A stretch of DNA of 64,000 nucleotides from Alternaria dauci (taxonomy: Eukaryota > Ascomycota > Dothideomycetes > Pleosporales > Pleosporaceae). The stretch is taken from positions 496,001 to 560,000 of the forward strand of contig NC_091273.1 in the NCBI RefSeq assembly GCF_042100115.1, written 5' to 3'. Numbering within the stretch: position 1 is the stretch's first letter; each line of letters opens with the position of its first letter. The position numbers and the translations under genes were made by a program. Positions 1-12,466 of this stretch are shown piece by piece. The notes beneath the pieces were generated by a model. That model was given only the letters and a program-made list of their open reading frames with translations, had not been told where the DNA came from and did no database searches.

Positions 1-816
1 CAAAAGCGATTTTGAAGGCGTTTCTCTGAACATGTGAGCGATTGGCTCTATAGGGCGTAGAAATGGGCACTATATACTTTACTGGGTTTTTACATACAAG
101 TGAGGAGGAAGGATGCTGGGAATAGCAGCACGTACAATAGTAATTGCAGTCGATTTGAGACTAGGTGTGCAAGTGTACGCATTGCTTTTGGACACGTGAA
201 GAGGGTCGGCGATTCGTTGTTCCAGGACGAGGCTAGGACAGGCGTGGCGGCGCAGTTGGTCGCGTGAAGGGGCTAAGATAACGGCGATATAACGCCTCAG
301 GCATACTCGCACAACGAAGCTCAACCAAGGCCCCGAAGCTAGCCATTTGTTTTGTTTAGGGTGTGCGACGTCTCGCGTGACCTGTTCTCTCTGGTCAGGC
401 TCTGTTTCTCGACAACAGCCTGGACCTTGTCTACTTAATCACGAGCGGCGCAGCGAGTGGTTGCCGTTCCCCTCGCCGAGCCGACGCGCGCAGGACCCAC
501 CCACCTCCGGCCTCTACACCGCAACCCAAAGGCGCGCTCCCGGTAGGTGAGTGAAGGATATTTGGGCGTGTGGCCACGTGCTGATTGGAAGAAGCAGCAC
601 GGCTCAGAGAGTATTACTAAAATCGGAACGAGCGTTGTTAGCAGGACCAAGTGGCGGCATGTTGCCGTGAGCCGGCCGACCTTCTCTACGAAGACCACCC
701 CTCCCGTTCACGTTGCCTAAGCAGAGGGTCACTTGCCTCTGAAACTGGCCCAGCCGACACAGGTCCAACCGTCCACCGCCTTTGGTCGCGTCGATCCGCC
801 CTATAAAACGTCCCAG
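1..816. other. Intergenic, no gene supported
   Basis: No open frame here has a recognisable domain or splice-linked continuation. A TATAAAA string lies at about 803-809. It is only about 10 bases ahead of the first ATG of the next gene, too close to act as its TATA box unless translation starts further downstream. Confidence 0.5.
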
Positions 817-2864
817 ATGCCTCCAAACGCCCACCAACGCCCGAGCGGTCCTTTCACCCACAACTCGCACGCATACGGCGGTCAGTATGACGGCGCGAGC
901 AGCAGTGTAGACGGACCCCGCGAGGCTGTCATAGGAAGCAACTCTAGACACCATTCACAGGGCGTCGTTGCGTCTCATTTCCTGGCCCAGGACCGTGAAA
1001 CGTGGATCGACTTCCTGAGAGACGGTACCGAGGCCACTGTCAACCCACAACAACCACGCTCTGCAAATACCTCCCCCGCTGCCGCCTCCGAAGCCCGCTC
1101 AAACCCTTCTTCCTCACGATACACTCTCCCAAATCGCTCCTCACAGCGTACCGAGTCGTCGTCGTCCCGCAGCTCCGACCGCAAGCGGCGCCTCACAGCC
1201 GCTGACTCGCCTCTGAGACGCCCATCGAGCATACGCATGCACTCTGAGAACGCTGGGGACTCGAATTCCGATCCGATCGTCTTGGACTCGTCGCCTGCTT
1301 CGAACAGACCACTTCCGCCCACTCCAACCATGGGTGTTGCATCACAAGCGTTTATGGGCACGATAAGGAGGCAGAGCGATATCGCACTGCCTCCTTGGCA
1401 GCCGGACAGCGAAGTCTCGCAGTGTCCGGTGTGCAACAGACCCTTTACATTCATACTGCGGAGGCATCACTGCAGGTACGTATCAAGAAGAAGTTTCCAT
1501 GTCCTCGGTGACGTCGGGCATAAGATGCTTCCGTCCCAAGTGCTTCGGCTTCATCCGAGAATACGGCTACGTCGCCACGCAAACCGCCTGCTAACTACCA
1601 AAACAGGAAATGTGGAAGAGTAGTATGCGCTGCCTGCTCGCCGCACCGCATCACCATCCCCCGCCAGTTTATCGTGCACCCGCCGTCTGAAAGCACGCCA
1701 AATTTCGTCGACCTGACGGGAGATGACGAGAACGCAATGTCGCCATTCGGCCCGTTCCGCAACCCAGCGCTAGGCGGAGGCGAAGAAGTCCGCGTTTGCA
1801 ACCCATGTGTCCCTGACCCAAACTTTGGTCCACCGCCCCGATACGATTCACTCGGTCACGGCTCGCGCCCTTTCCCGCCTCGACCGACACAGGTGCCGTC
1901 TGCGCCGCCGCCGCATCCTCGTGCACATAGGAGTAACTCGAGTGCACATGATGCGAGTCGCTTTACGAGTCAGGGACAGATGCATGGGGCACGTGATTCC
2001 TCGAATGAGCATAGTCAGAACAGGAGAGTGAGTTATCATGGTAACTCTAATATTGGAGAAAGACGTCTTCCGCCCCTTCCTCCATCTGCGAATCAGCAGC
2101 AACAACACCCCCACCACCGCGCCCCTTTGATCTCCCAAACCATAGCCAACAACCGCGCCCGACAAGCGCACAACCACGTAAACTTTGGCTACGGATCTTT
2201 CTCGGGCCACGGCCCATTTGGCCAAGCCACATCGACGCCTGTGCCTCCTCCTTTGCAGCCGCAACACGCACAGCCGCCGCGGCCCAGACGACAGATTCCT
2301 GAAGAAGACGAATGTCCCATCTGCGGCCTGGAACTACCACCAAAAGGTCCCGATGGCGATGATTCAGATAGGACGCAGCACATTGAGGAATGTATCGCTT
2401 TGCATTCTGCGTCTCCTGGTCCGACGGCGGCGTTGAATCGGACGCAGACGCAGAATAGTCAGAGTTTGCCTACGCAACGGACGCGGGGGATGAGTAGTGC
2501 GGGGGCGAATGTTGGTTATAATAATGGTGGTGAGGGAGCGAGTAACTTGCAGAATCGATTGAGTCATGCGGCTAGAGGCATGTTTCCGTATGTGGCGACG
2601 GAGAAGGATTGTGTGGATGAGGAGGGGAGGGTGGCCGAGTGTACGATTTGTTTGGAGGATTTTGAGGCGGGGGATAAGATGGCGAGGTTGGTGTGTTGGT
2701 GCAAGTTTCATGAGGTATGTTTTTGGTTTTGTTCATTTTTTCCCCCTCTCTCCCCTAAGTGGAAGTGAGAGAAGAGATTGCTAATTGAAGAACAGACTTG
2801 CATCAAGGAGTGGTGGGATAAGAAGGGGAGGGGTGCTTGTCCTACGCATCAGTTGCAGGAGTAA
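817..2864 (+). CDS. FYVE and RING finger protein, Pib1-like E3 ubiquitin ligase
   Basis: Three exons (817-1475, 1607-2714, 2796-2864) give about 611 residues. The first intron splits the FYVE finger. Joining the exons restores CPVC...RRHHCR-KCGRVVC, followed by the later pair RVCNPC, which is the R(R/K)HHCR signature that binds phosphatidylinositol 3-phosphate. The middle is low-complexity, rich in Ser, Pro, Gln and His. The C-terminus is a RING finger beginning CTICLEDF and completed by the last exon (HETCIKEWW...GACPTH). A FYVE domain followed by a C-terminal RING is the arrangement of yeast Pib1, an endosomal/vacuolar ubiquitin ligase, so an endosomal E3 role is inferred. An open frame extends upstream to 733, but 817 is the first ATG in frame. 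Confidence 0.85.
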
Positions 2865-3555
2865 GGAGTTGTGCTGTGAATATTAGGCAAGTATGCTTTG
2901 TCTCTTTCTCAGCAACTGGGGGTCGACTTTGAGGGGGCGCGTGCAAGATGCTGAACGATTGGATGGCAGCGGGCGTATAGGGTAGAGGGACATCTTTTCT
3001 ATGGATCAGGTCTAGTTCCGGCGTTTTATCTTTTGTGGTATTATACCCCTCCTTTCCACCATCCATCTTTGTAGCATCTCTTCGGAGGCGGTCGATTCTT
3101 TTGTGCAGCATTGCGACGCTTCCTATCGGAGGAGATCTGGATGGACACTGTTCAGTGTTGTTGAGAAGGCGAGCCTCTGCCTCTATTTGGCTTGCAAATT
3201 CTGTTCCAGATTGGTCTGGATAGAAGAGGATGTTTTGCATAGAAAGTCGTAGGTGGATAGATTGGTCCGCTGAATAGACAAACTTCACTCCTGCTCTGAT
3301 TTGCAATCGATCAGCGCCGGGTCATTTTGTTCAGCCTTGTCCAAATCACGTATGTGGAAGCAGCTGCTTGTGGTAGGATTAGGCTAAAGTGGGGTCATCG
3401 TCCGACGCAACCTCTATCGAGGCGAGGCATACTCAGCTGCGCCCCGTTCCCGTGTCAGCATCCGGTGAGCAGGAAAGCGCCAATGGACCAAAATTCTCTC
3501 TTCCAGCGCTCATATATACCTGTAACCACGACATCGCGGACTCGGAAAATCAAAC
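2865..3555. other. Intergenic, no gene supported
   Basis: This 0.7 kb stretch separates two genes on the same strand. It presumably holds the 3' UTR of the FYVE-RING gene and the promoter of the CorA-like gene. I see no domain-bearing frame or repeat. Confidence 0.5.
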
Positions 3556-5679
3556 ATGGATGCGCTCAAAGATGCAGTTGTCCTTACAGACTCATCCACG
3601 CAAGAACGGCAACATGCTGGCACGAAGCCTGCTGCTGAACCCCACCAACGCTTCAAGAACAAGCCCTACCTGCAATGCCTCGAGACGCTCGAAGATGCGT
3701 TTCCGGCGCTCAAATCGTTCTTGGAAAAGCTCGCGAATGAACAAGAGCCAGGCCGCAAGGCTGTCAATTCACACTACCTTGCGCAACACGGACGAGCACC
3801 AGGACGATGCTATTGCCTGGAATTCAAAAAGGAAGGCGTCTCCGTGATAGACGAAGGCGTCTTTGAGAGCGTTGCCGCGCTGAGAGCATATCTGAGGAAG
3901 AAACCGGCTACCCAAAGTCGCATCGACAAGCACAGACGCCTTTTTATCCTAGAGGATATGGAGCCAGACTACGTGGACGCACTAGGTCACCATCTGGGCG
4001 TGGATCCGTTGGTATTCAGCGAACAGATGAACACCTGGAACTTTACAGATTCGTGGTCTATCCCACATAGGGGGCTGCCTTCGATGTCGTTACCGGAACA
4101 GTCGTTCACTCTGCGCTACTACGAACTGCGCACCTTGCTCGAGCCGAGATCGGTCGATGTTCTCAGCTTGCAGACGTCATTCGCGGTCAACCGGCGCAGG
4201 TACGAAAGATGGAGAGACATAGATATACCATCACTAGGCAAGCCTGACCGAAGACATGCTTTTGTGAGACGATGCGCATCATTCTGGACATCTCAGAGCT
4301 CGTCTTCAGATGGAAAACCAGATGGAAAACCAGATGGAATACCAGATGGAAAACCGGATGATTTGGGGTGGGATGGTGAGTTTTCCAGATCGGCTCGAAG
4401 CCGCTACCAATAACTGATGGTCGCGACTATAGCTGTCATCCTCGTGGATCCTGCATTTGCTACCACCTGCGCGACACCGCTCCCAGCGTCAGCCAAGTCC
4501 GAGGTTCCCAAGTTTAACGGACTACCAATAGATCCAAGTGCACTCAAGACTCTGGATGATTGTCTTATCTTGCAGGCAGAGAAGCCATTCAAGAGTAGGT
4601 CGGCGCTCTGGAGAGCACAAGACTGGGGTGCAACGCATCCCCTCCAGGGAACTTTGCATCGGAGCTGGCCGTATCATAACGGATGCTCTACATTGGCTCC
4701 CTTGATGTTCTCCGAAGTTGGCATGGGAGCAAAGGAGGCAAACGTCGGGCTGTTCCAGAGGAGGCGGAATCTTACCAGCGCCATGGATGAGATGGTCTTC
4801 TACTGGACGAAGCTCGCCGCTCCCGAACTCATCCAGGAAACGATCGACAAGTCGTCCAATTCTGCATTTTACCTCCTCAAGCACGTCGCGCAACACTGGG
4901 TGAATCAGCTGGAACTCATGAACACCACCATCGCCAGAGCCGAATGGTTCTCCGACGACTACCAAGCTCAGATCGACGATAACTTGAGTAGACAGAAATG
5001 GAAAAACGACCTGCTCAAGATCAACGAAATCGCAAAAGATATCAATTACATGCGCCGACATCTGAACCACTTCTGGCGCGCCATGTATTTGAATCTTGAA
5101 CGTCTGGGGGTCCAACTAGGTTCCGAGAGCGTCGACGGAAAGGCATCCCTCGCGCTACAAGGTGCACAACGGGACTTTCTCACCATTCACACAAGAATGC
5201 AGCCGTTGCGCGATCGCGCGGAAGCTCTGAACTCCGTCTCAAACGATCTCGCCAATCTGAGGGCGGCATTCAGAGGCGTCTCAGATGGCGAATTCAGCAT
5301 GCGTCTTAGTCTGTTTGCCTCCGTTGTCTTTCCGCTTACCCTGCTCGCCGGCATCTTCAGCATGGGCGACGACTTTCTACCCGGAAAACCGCAGTTCTGG
5401 AAGCTCTGGGCCATCGGCTTGCCTGTTTGCTTGGCAGTGGCGCTTGTATTGCTGTATGGAAGACGACCCTGGGTGGTCACTATCGATTTATGGGAGGCTG
5501 CAAGATCGTGGCTCCAGTACCATAAGTTGGTGAAGCCCAGGGACGAGAAGGCCGCGCAAAAACGAGTCAGGGCTGGCATGGAAGACAACGAGATGAAAAA
5601 GAACAGGTCAGTAGAACAGGAAAACTTGAAGAAGAGAGCAAGCCGAAGGAGTCGCGACGAAGAGTATGGTGATTGTTGA
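3556..5679 (+). CDS. CorA-like membrane protein with altered GMN motif
   Basis: Two exons (3556-4375 and 4433-5679) join in phase across a 57-base intron and give about 688 residues. The N-terminal half is a soluble fungal domain with no recognised catalytic motif. The C-terminal part has the CorA arrangement: a long helical stretch (roughly residues 430-560) and two adjacent membrane segments near residues 570-620. The segment after the first helix reads LLAGIFSMGDDF, where Mg2+ channels of the family have GMN. Fungal proteins of this type are usually annotated only as CorA-like, and Mg2+ transport cannot be assumed. The hydrophilic, Lys/Arg-rich C-terminus is probably cytosolic. A four-copy 12-base repeat sits just before the intron. 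Confidence 0.75.
4309..4356 (+). repeat. Four tandem 12-bp units encoding DGxP
   Basis: Four in-frame copies of a gatggaaaacca-type unit encode DGKP, DGKP, DGIP and DGKP, immediately before the intron donor of the CorA-like gene. Copies differ at one or two bases. Such units commonly vary in number between strains, and the frame is kept with any copy number. Confidence 0.9.
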
Positions 5680-5766
5680 ACGAGCAGAGAGTGGAGATGT
5701 TCGAGGTGCATAGCTCAAGTGGGGCCATTTCGTCACCAACCGAGGCGACGCATGGGCCGGGTACCC

Positions 5767-6756
5767 TCATCCCCGCATTACCGCAGCAATCGCTTCCAGC
5801 TGCTCCCTCTTCCATCTCTGCGAGATACTAGTATGCGTATCATCCTCAACCCTCAGCACGACCCTTCCATCATCACCGCCTAATCTCGCCGCAATCTGCA
5901 CACCATGATTGGCAGGCACGAAACAGTCGTCTTTGCCATACCATAATTGCACTGGCAAGTCCTTCCTGATATCCTCAACCCGGAAACCCCAGTCACGACA
6001 CAATACCTTCCCATCCACAGATATACCTTGGAAACCTTGCGCTCTCGCTTCGCGGGTCGATCGCAATATCAGGCGGATGACGTCTCTATCGCCAATGATC
6101 TTCCGGTCCCTCGGATCCTTTACTTTGGCGAGACTGGAGGGAGACAGCGCGCGCTGAAGACGCTGCTCGTCGGTCAAGTCCATTCGTCCAAACACATTGC
6201 GGCTGAAATGCCACTCCATCAGGAACTGGGGAATGTATCTCCATCCATACGGGAAGCCGAATTGGTGCATGAGGTCCGCTCCTTTCATGCCAATGTCCAT
6301 CGGTCCAAGTCCGCATACGATGGATATGCATTTCAGCTTCGTCGGGTCAAGTGATGCTGCGCAAGCGAGGACGTATGGACCGCCTCCCGATGCGCCTAGT
6401 ACTGAGTAAGATTCGAGATGCAGATGCTCGATCAGACTTTCGAGATCTTTTGGGCAGTCGAGGAGCGTTCGTTGGGGGTGTGGTGTGCTCCAGCCTATAC
6501 CCGGTCTATCGACTGAGATGATTCTCAAGCCTAGCTCGAGGCCAAGGTCGTGGTAGGAGGCTGCTTCGAGGCGAGAGCCTGGAAGGCCGTGGTGGTACAG
6601 GATTGGGTGACCAGTGGGTGAACCGTATTGTGCGTAGCCCAGTTTGCGGCCATCCGTAAGGGTGCAAATACTTGAGCTATCATCGCCCAGGGGATAGCAG
6701 CACTCGTTCAAATCACTCCCCTGATTAGGCATACTCTCATGCTCGATCTCGCTCAT
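5767..6756 (-). CDS. Alpha/beta hydrolase family protein
   Basis: A single exon of 329 residues from the ATG at 6756. An in-frame ATG at 6834 would add 26 residues of no recognisable character, so the shorter start is preferred. The fold is shown by the oxyanion-region strand YHHGLPGS (about 54-61), the strand-turn SVDRPGIGWS (81-90) and the nucleophile elbow GASGGGP with Ser123. The acid is probably in the DDCFVP segment and the histidine in DDTHTS near the C-terminus, completing a Ser-Asp-His triad. There is no signal peptide or membrane segment. The substrate is unknown. The gene lies tail-to-tail with the CorA-like gene, only 87 bases away. Confidence 0.85.
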   Translation of the reverse strand: MSEIEHESMPNQGSDLNECCYPLGDDSSSICTLTDGRKLGYAQYGSPTGHPILYHHGLPGSRLEAASYHDLGLELGLRIISVDRPGIGWSTPHPQRTLLDCPKDLESLIEHLHLESYSVLGASGGGPYVLACAASLDPTKLKCISIVCGLGPMDIGMKGADLMHQFGFPYGWRYIPQFLMEWHFSRNVFGRMDLTDEQRLQRALSPSSLAKVKDPRDRKIIGDRDVIRLILRSTREARAQGFQGISVDGKVLCRDWGFRVEDIRKDLPVQLWYGKDDCFVPANHGVQIAARLGGDDGRVVLRVEDDTHTSISQRWKREQLEAIAAVMRG

Positions 6757-9121
6757 GATTGATGGCTCTATAGTAGGTTGATATGTTGTACACCGGGTAA
6801 ATTGTTGGTTCGAGATGCGGTGTTTCACTTGCAAGAAGTAAAAATACAGTTGCCTTCATCAACTCCTAAGATCATCGCGATGAGAATAGGTCTTATGAGA
6901 TTTTTGCTGGATAAGTAGAAGTCTGGTCGGCTTGGACAGACAGCCGACCAACAGCATCAGATGTTCTGCTTACTCCGATTTTTCCCGCTTTCTCTTTGTT
7001 CAAGCCAGGCAACAGTCTCGTAGATGTCATGGAAGACTACACACAACCAAACCCCTCTTTCTATCAACAAGCGCAGTGTATCTCCGACATCGTCACGCAC
7101 TTTCAGTCGAAGGAAAATTGTTGCAGGCTAATCGGACGATTCGCTCTTTTCATTGCTAACGAATGCGGCATCGATACTATCCACACAAGCAGTAAAGCCG
7201 GCATGTTCGGTGGAAACATCCATCGCTTGGAACTAAATATCCATTGCGGATGATTGCAGCCTGCGAACTTCTGGTGCCGCCAATCAACAATCCGAGGCTG
7301 TACCATTACCCAGGCAGCTAACGACAAACAACCACGACGTAGCTGGACCTTTGCTCATGCACCAGACACTAAAACAAGTCAACGGTATGAAAACTTGAGT
7401 ACACTTATCAGGCAGCTGCATATGCGCTATGCAGTAATCAGGCAATGTTAGCCTCACAATATTGTCAAAGCCCAATGCCGTGCTACTTTGCTGCTTCCGC
7501 TGCGACATGATCCACACCGTTCATTCCATGTAGAGAAATGCGCTGCGGATAACGCGATTCTGCAACATGCGTCTTAGCATTGCACCCAGATCTTTGTAAG
7601 AGATAGCAGTGTCCTACCGGTCACATGTAAGAGCTAAGACTGCGATATTACAGATACCGAAAAAACAAATCACCGCGTATGGGCATACCACATGCACCGT
7701 ACCGTACCTTAAGCGAAACTGCCCATCCTAGTCGGTACTACCCAGCATCAACAACCCCGTTGTCTTCTATGACGACTCGACCACATTGCCGGCACGGATG
7801 TTCAACGTCAGAAAGCGTCAACACTTACATTCAAGAGCCACACACCCTACTCGAAAGGTATGCAATGCATCAGTTTTTCTGCTTCGACGGCTATTCCCAT
7901 CCCAGCACCAAACGCGCTTACGCAGATCTTCCTCCCTCCACGAGAGTGAGGCTCAACGTTGCCTGCCATGCATATCTCAACCGTTCCTCTCTTCACACAA
8001 CATGCCGCCACCAGACCGCGAAGCTGGGCCCAGACAGCCTAGCCTTCCCGTCCCGTCGATCAGGGTACTACCGTATCCAGCACTCTAATCGAACCAGTCG
8101 CCTCCTCTGCCTCGGGTCATAGAGAATGGTGGCGTAGGTGGTGGCATGGGCGCCTTGCGGCATGTGACATTGTCGGCGTTGAGCGCTGCGCTGCATGTGC
8201 GTGATCTTAGTGATTCTGTCGTGCAATGCGAAAATTCGCGCGTACGTCACTGACGGTGGGCTTTAGATGATGGTCATATATCGTTTCCGGTTGGTCGATT
8301 CAAAGGAACGTGATCAGACGGCTTGTCACCCTTTCTATTGGGGTGTTTAGAGTGTGTCTCCAGCATCATAATGCTGTACATGACGATTGGTTGGTGGATT
8401 ACGTCCTACCAACCACATGCATGTAGACATCTGGTCAGACAGGTGGCGTATGTTGCGGGCCGTAGCGTATGATCGTCACTCTGTATGCTTCACGCTTTGC
8501 AGGCCACGAGAAATTTTTTATCTAGATGGATTGAGGCTAGATTAACTTACATCCATCCTCTTCCCTTTGAGAGATTTTCATTCACCCATCTATCCAGGAG
8601 ACGGCGAGGCTCTAACTTCGCCGCGCACGTCTCGAAGGCGCTACCAGAACCAAATGCTCAGGCTCAAAATGACGGGTAAGCCGATCTGGCTGTCTTCATC
8701 GGATCAACCATGGATGGAAGGCTGCTACTGCATCACTGTGACTGGATAAAAGGAAAAGGGGCGGGGGCGAAAGTGTATACTAGAGCGTCTTACCCAGGTG
8801 CTCGGGTCAAATGCGACGAATGAATCCAAAGGACGCACACACCAGATCCATCACGACCACAATGCCGGGTATGTGCGAACATACACACTTAATGAAGAAA
8901 ATGGACAAGACCGAAATGTGGATGTTGGGAATTCTGGTGGGGGTGTGTCGTATTGCTGACTCCCATGACAGCATACTGACCCCAGATTTCGGGACGTGGG
9001 ATAAAGGCGATCGTGAATGAGATGCAGATTTCCGCTGAGTATGCTTCTCTGTTTCCTGTTCGCAATACTGAATATGTATTGCTTCGTGGATTCCTCAATG
9101 CAAGGTAACTTCTACATTGCT
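6757..9121. other. Gene-poor 2.4 kb interval
   Basis: Only short frames occur here (for example 6996-7253 and 7679-8122). None shows a recognisable domain, good splice partners or a credible continuation. Two isolated ACCCGAG heptamers (8111-8117 and 8811-8817, reverse orientation) occur. They serve as background for the motif discussed in the biosynthetic cluster. Confidence 0.5.
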
Positions 9122-12100
9122 TCATCTGAACCCTTTATCACCTATGTGACGACTCCAATCATTCATTTCGCGACTCTCTGCTAGAGACGTAAACGAAGAT
9201 AACGGGACCACAGCCGACGGATGGATGGCGACAGGGCAGCTTGTATACGCTTGCTCTCCTTGAAACATTCCATGAGTGGTCTGCGGGTATACGTGTGGGA
9301 CCTCCGCGATACCTGATATTGGCACCGATACTGCAGAACTAGAGGTAAATTGCTGGTAAGGGCTCAGCTCAGAGTCGTGAGGAGAGTACTGCGGCGCATC
9401 AAAGGGGGTGCAACTTCCCGAGCTGGTCATCTGCAGTGGTGTGTTTTGCGATGTTCGGGCCATGGGTCTATCGTTCTCGCTAGGTAGAGGATAATTCATG
9501 TCCAAGAGCGGTGGCTGCGCGTTGGTTGGAGGGATTCTGTGACAGGATTTATGTCTATGCAGGCCATGCAAGTCGTCTCGCGGGTGACTCCATACCGAAG
9601 GTGCGGTTTCATGTCCTTGGCGTTCTTCCGATCCTCCGAAGCTCCAGCCATTGTTCCAAAACATGTTGTTCTCCGAGTCTGATAATGTTGTAATCTTCTG
9701 GGATTGGTTGTATAAATCAAGCGGACTCGTATTCTCATGTCCTTGGGAGGTGTGCCACCAATGAGGGTCCATCATATCTCCCCGTCCGTTTCCATGCAAC
9801 GCGGAGAAGCCAGAAGGCGATGTCGAAGTCGTGTGACCATGTGGCTGCATATGAGCATTCTCAGACGGTGTCGCGTATCTTGTGGGCGCCGGCCGCAACG
9901 TGGTCGATCTGCGTAGACCCTGCATGACCTCTGCCGATCTAGAACTATCGGCGTTCTCCTTGGATGATGTTGTTTCTTTCTGATATGTCATGTGAAGAAA
10001 AGATGACCCCTGTCGCTGCCCTCCATCCTGGGTTGTGGTACGGGAATCGCCCCACGTTTCTGGGACAGATGCTTCCTCTCGAACAGCTTGTTGACCAGGG
10101 TTGTCGAGCATGAAAATGTCGGTCTGGCTCATAACTGTATCAACCCTACAAGAAGGCCTTGCTGATTCATTCTTGTAAGCTTCTTGACGTGTCGCATTTC
10201 CCTGTCTCAGTGGTAGAAAGTCAGGTGATTTCACAACAGCTGTACGCAGCTGTTGCAGACCCCAGCTGATCTTCTCTACGGCTAACCCGGCAAGGCTGTG
10301 CACGTTGTTTTCGTACAGATATTTGAAGATAACGAACGCTTGTTCTGCCTTCGCGGCGCCTGTGGTGATTTTCCGGCATTCTATTCCGTCCAATAGGAGG
10401 ATCATGGAACTATTGAAGGCTTGTTGCGCTAGAGTCCAATCGATCAGCGCTGTTGGGTCTCGGTGGTAAAAGAAAATGAAGGCGGTAAGAAGAGCTTCCG
10501 ACGAAGCAAGTACTAGCGCTCGTGCGCGACGAGCGGCTTGCGTCGAATATGTCTCTGGTTGGCACCCTAAGGAGAATGAGTGGTTGACGGCTTGAAATGA
10601 TGTAGCACTATCCCCGCCGATTGGCATAGCGACCTGATGGGTGTGCTTGTCGAAGCTCTGCTGATTCATGAGGACGATATACGAGTGCGCTTTACAAAAG
10701 TACACTATGATTTGTGAGCGAATGCGTACGTTGGGCAATGTTTACGCTACAGCATGGCATCTGAAAGTATTCCTTTCGAAGAATGTGACCAAAGTGACGG
10801 CACGAGGGTGGAAAACGTACCAATAGCTATGGCGTATAGATCAGGTAGAACAGTGTCGGGGTGCATCCAGGTGTCATTGAATTGCAGTGTTTCAGGCACT
10901 GTCTCCATTAATCTTCGGAGTACGTCTGTGAACTCATCGATCCTGGCACTTGTCAAGCGGTCGCAACTCATGATCTGCCTGGCTAACACAGTGAAATGAT
11001 TCACAAACTCGCCAAAGCGTAGCAAGACCGGATCAGTCGTCAACTGGACTGGCCAAGGATTATCTCCAATGCTAGTTATTCCAAGAGGTCTGCCGAGCGT
11101 CATAGACATGTGTTCATCCAGGTGCAACATATGCCACCACACCTTTTGTCGCATTGCACAGTCCTTGTCGCTTGTAGGTGCAAGGTTGAGATACTTTGGG
11201 TGACGATGAAGACCGATCGCATGGGCGAGGCGAATGGTTGTGCCGAACAGCGTGTATGCATCTAATATTCTTCCATTGTTGGTCAAATAGTTTCCGATCA
11301 TGAGCAGCGTTTGGATCGAGGAGACGAAAGGTTTTTGGGTAAAGGAAGCCAGACGTAAAGCTTGCATCGCAGCTGCAACTAGATTGTAAACGTTAATCCT
11401 GATAACAACAGTTCTCGTTAGACTCACTGTAGACGTTGCTCTTCTGCGTTTCGATTTCGATGACTTCGGGTTCCCACTGTCCCCCACCTCTATCCCACGT
11501 TGAGTGTTGTGCTCCCAGTGCAATAAGCCCAAACAGTAACGCCAAGGTGGTCGGATAGAGCTCAGAGTTCTTTCTAGCATCTGATAAAAAGTCTTCTACC
11601 TCACTACTAGTCATCTGGGCGGGAACCTGATAGACACGTCTCTCGAAAGCTCTCAAGTATTCTATAAGTTCTTCCTTCGCCGGAAGACAGCTAAGTATTT
11701 GTGGAAAACACTCATCGGGTGCAGCACTGAAGAGCGTTGGAAAGGGATACGTTGACGAACTGCGGAACATATCCGAGCCAAGAGGTGCTGTGTAGGACAA
11801 TGGTAAACAGCTAGGACCCGCCGAAGTGAACTTCGAATGTCAGTCTTGGTGTTTAGCCTTGAACGCGTATACACACATCGCTGATGACAGTAGCTAGCCC
11901 GGGCGAGCCGAAATAGATGCTATCCTGCAGTTGAGAAGTCTGAAAGCGCTTCTGCTTCGTTGCGCGCCGCCTTTGTGATATAGCAGCACCTTCTCTCGAG
12001 ATCAAGTCGGGTGAGACTTCGCAGCCTGCGTCATCGTCATCCAGCGGTATTTGGCAGGCACGAAGTCGTTCTTTGAGGCGTAAATTCTCGGCGCGTAGTT

Positions 12101-12466
12101 TACGAAGCTCGTAACTCTGTTGGATCGGAGCGTAGTTGCCGTCTTCCGCGATAAAGTAGCAGTCCCGCGGAGAGCCACGAGCACAACATGCCGAGCATGG
12201 CTTTGTGCGATCACACTATGCTAAGTCAGCGCGATGTACTCCCAATCCACGTATCGCTGCTATGTCGTTTCTCTACGACGGATCGATGCAGGGATTGCGG
12301 TTCAAGAACGGAAACCAACCTTGACCTTGCGCTCTCTACATTTCGTACAGGATAGCAATTGACGTGGCTGTTGAGGCTGCTGCTTCCTTCGATTGGCGCC
12401 AGCTGTACTTGGCGAGTGATCTTGGGGAATATGTAATCGTTCGTATGGAACCTCCGCAGCTGACAT
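9122..12466 (-). CDS. Zn2Cys6 transcription factor with fungal-specific domain
   Basis: Five exons (12466-12320, 12215-11875, 11810-11428, 11378-10821, 10704-9122) join in phase to about 1003 residues. The ATG at 12466 has an in-frame stop upstream. The first intron splits the DNA-binding domain. Joined, it has spacing Cx2Cx6Cx5Cx2Cx8C, starting SCTKCRERKVK-CDRTKPC, followed by a leucine/arginine-rich linker helix. The segment FGSPGLATVISDV and the middle exons (HAIGLHRHP, WWHMLHLDEHMSMTLGRP) are typical of the fungal-specific transcription factor domain. The last exon is a long Ser/Gln/His-rich region without known domains. It is inferred to be a nuclear regulator with unknown targets. Nothing links it to the distant biosynthetic cluster. 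Confidence 0.88.

Noticed and set aside
802..809. TATAAAA string as TATA box of the FYVE-RING gene
   Set aside because: It lies about 10 bases before the first in-frame ATG, too close for a core promoter serving that start.
6996..8122. Short frames (6996-7253, 7679-8122) in the gene-poor interval
   Set aside because: No domain, no exon chain, and composition similar to shadow frames elsewhere.
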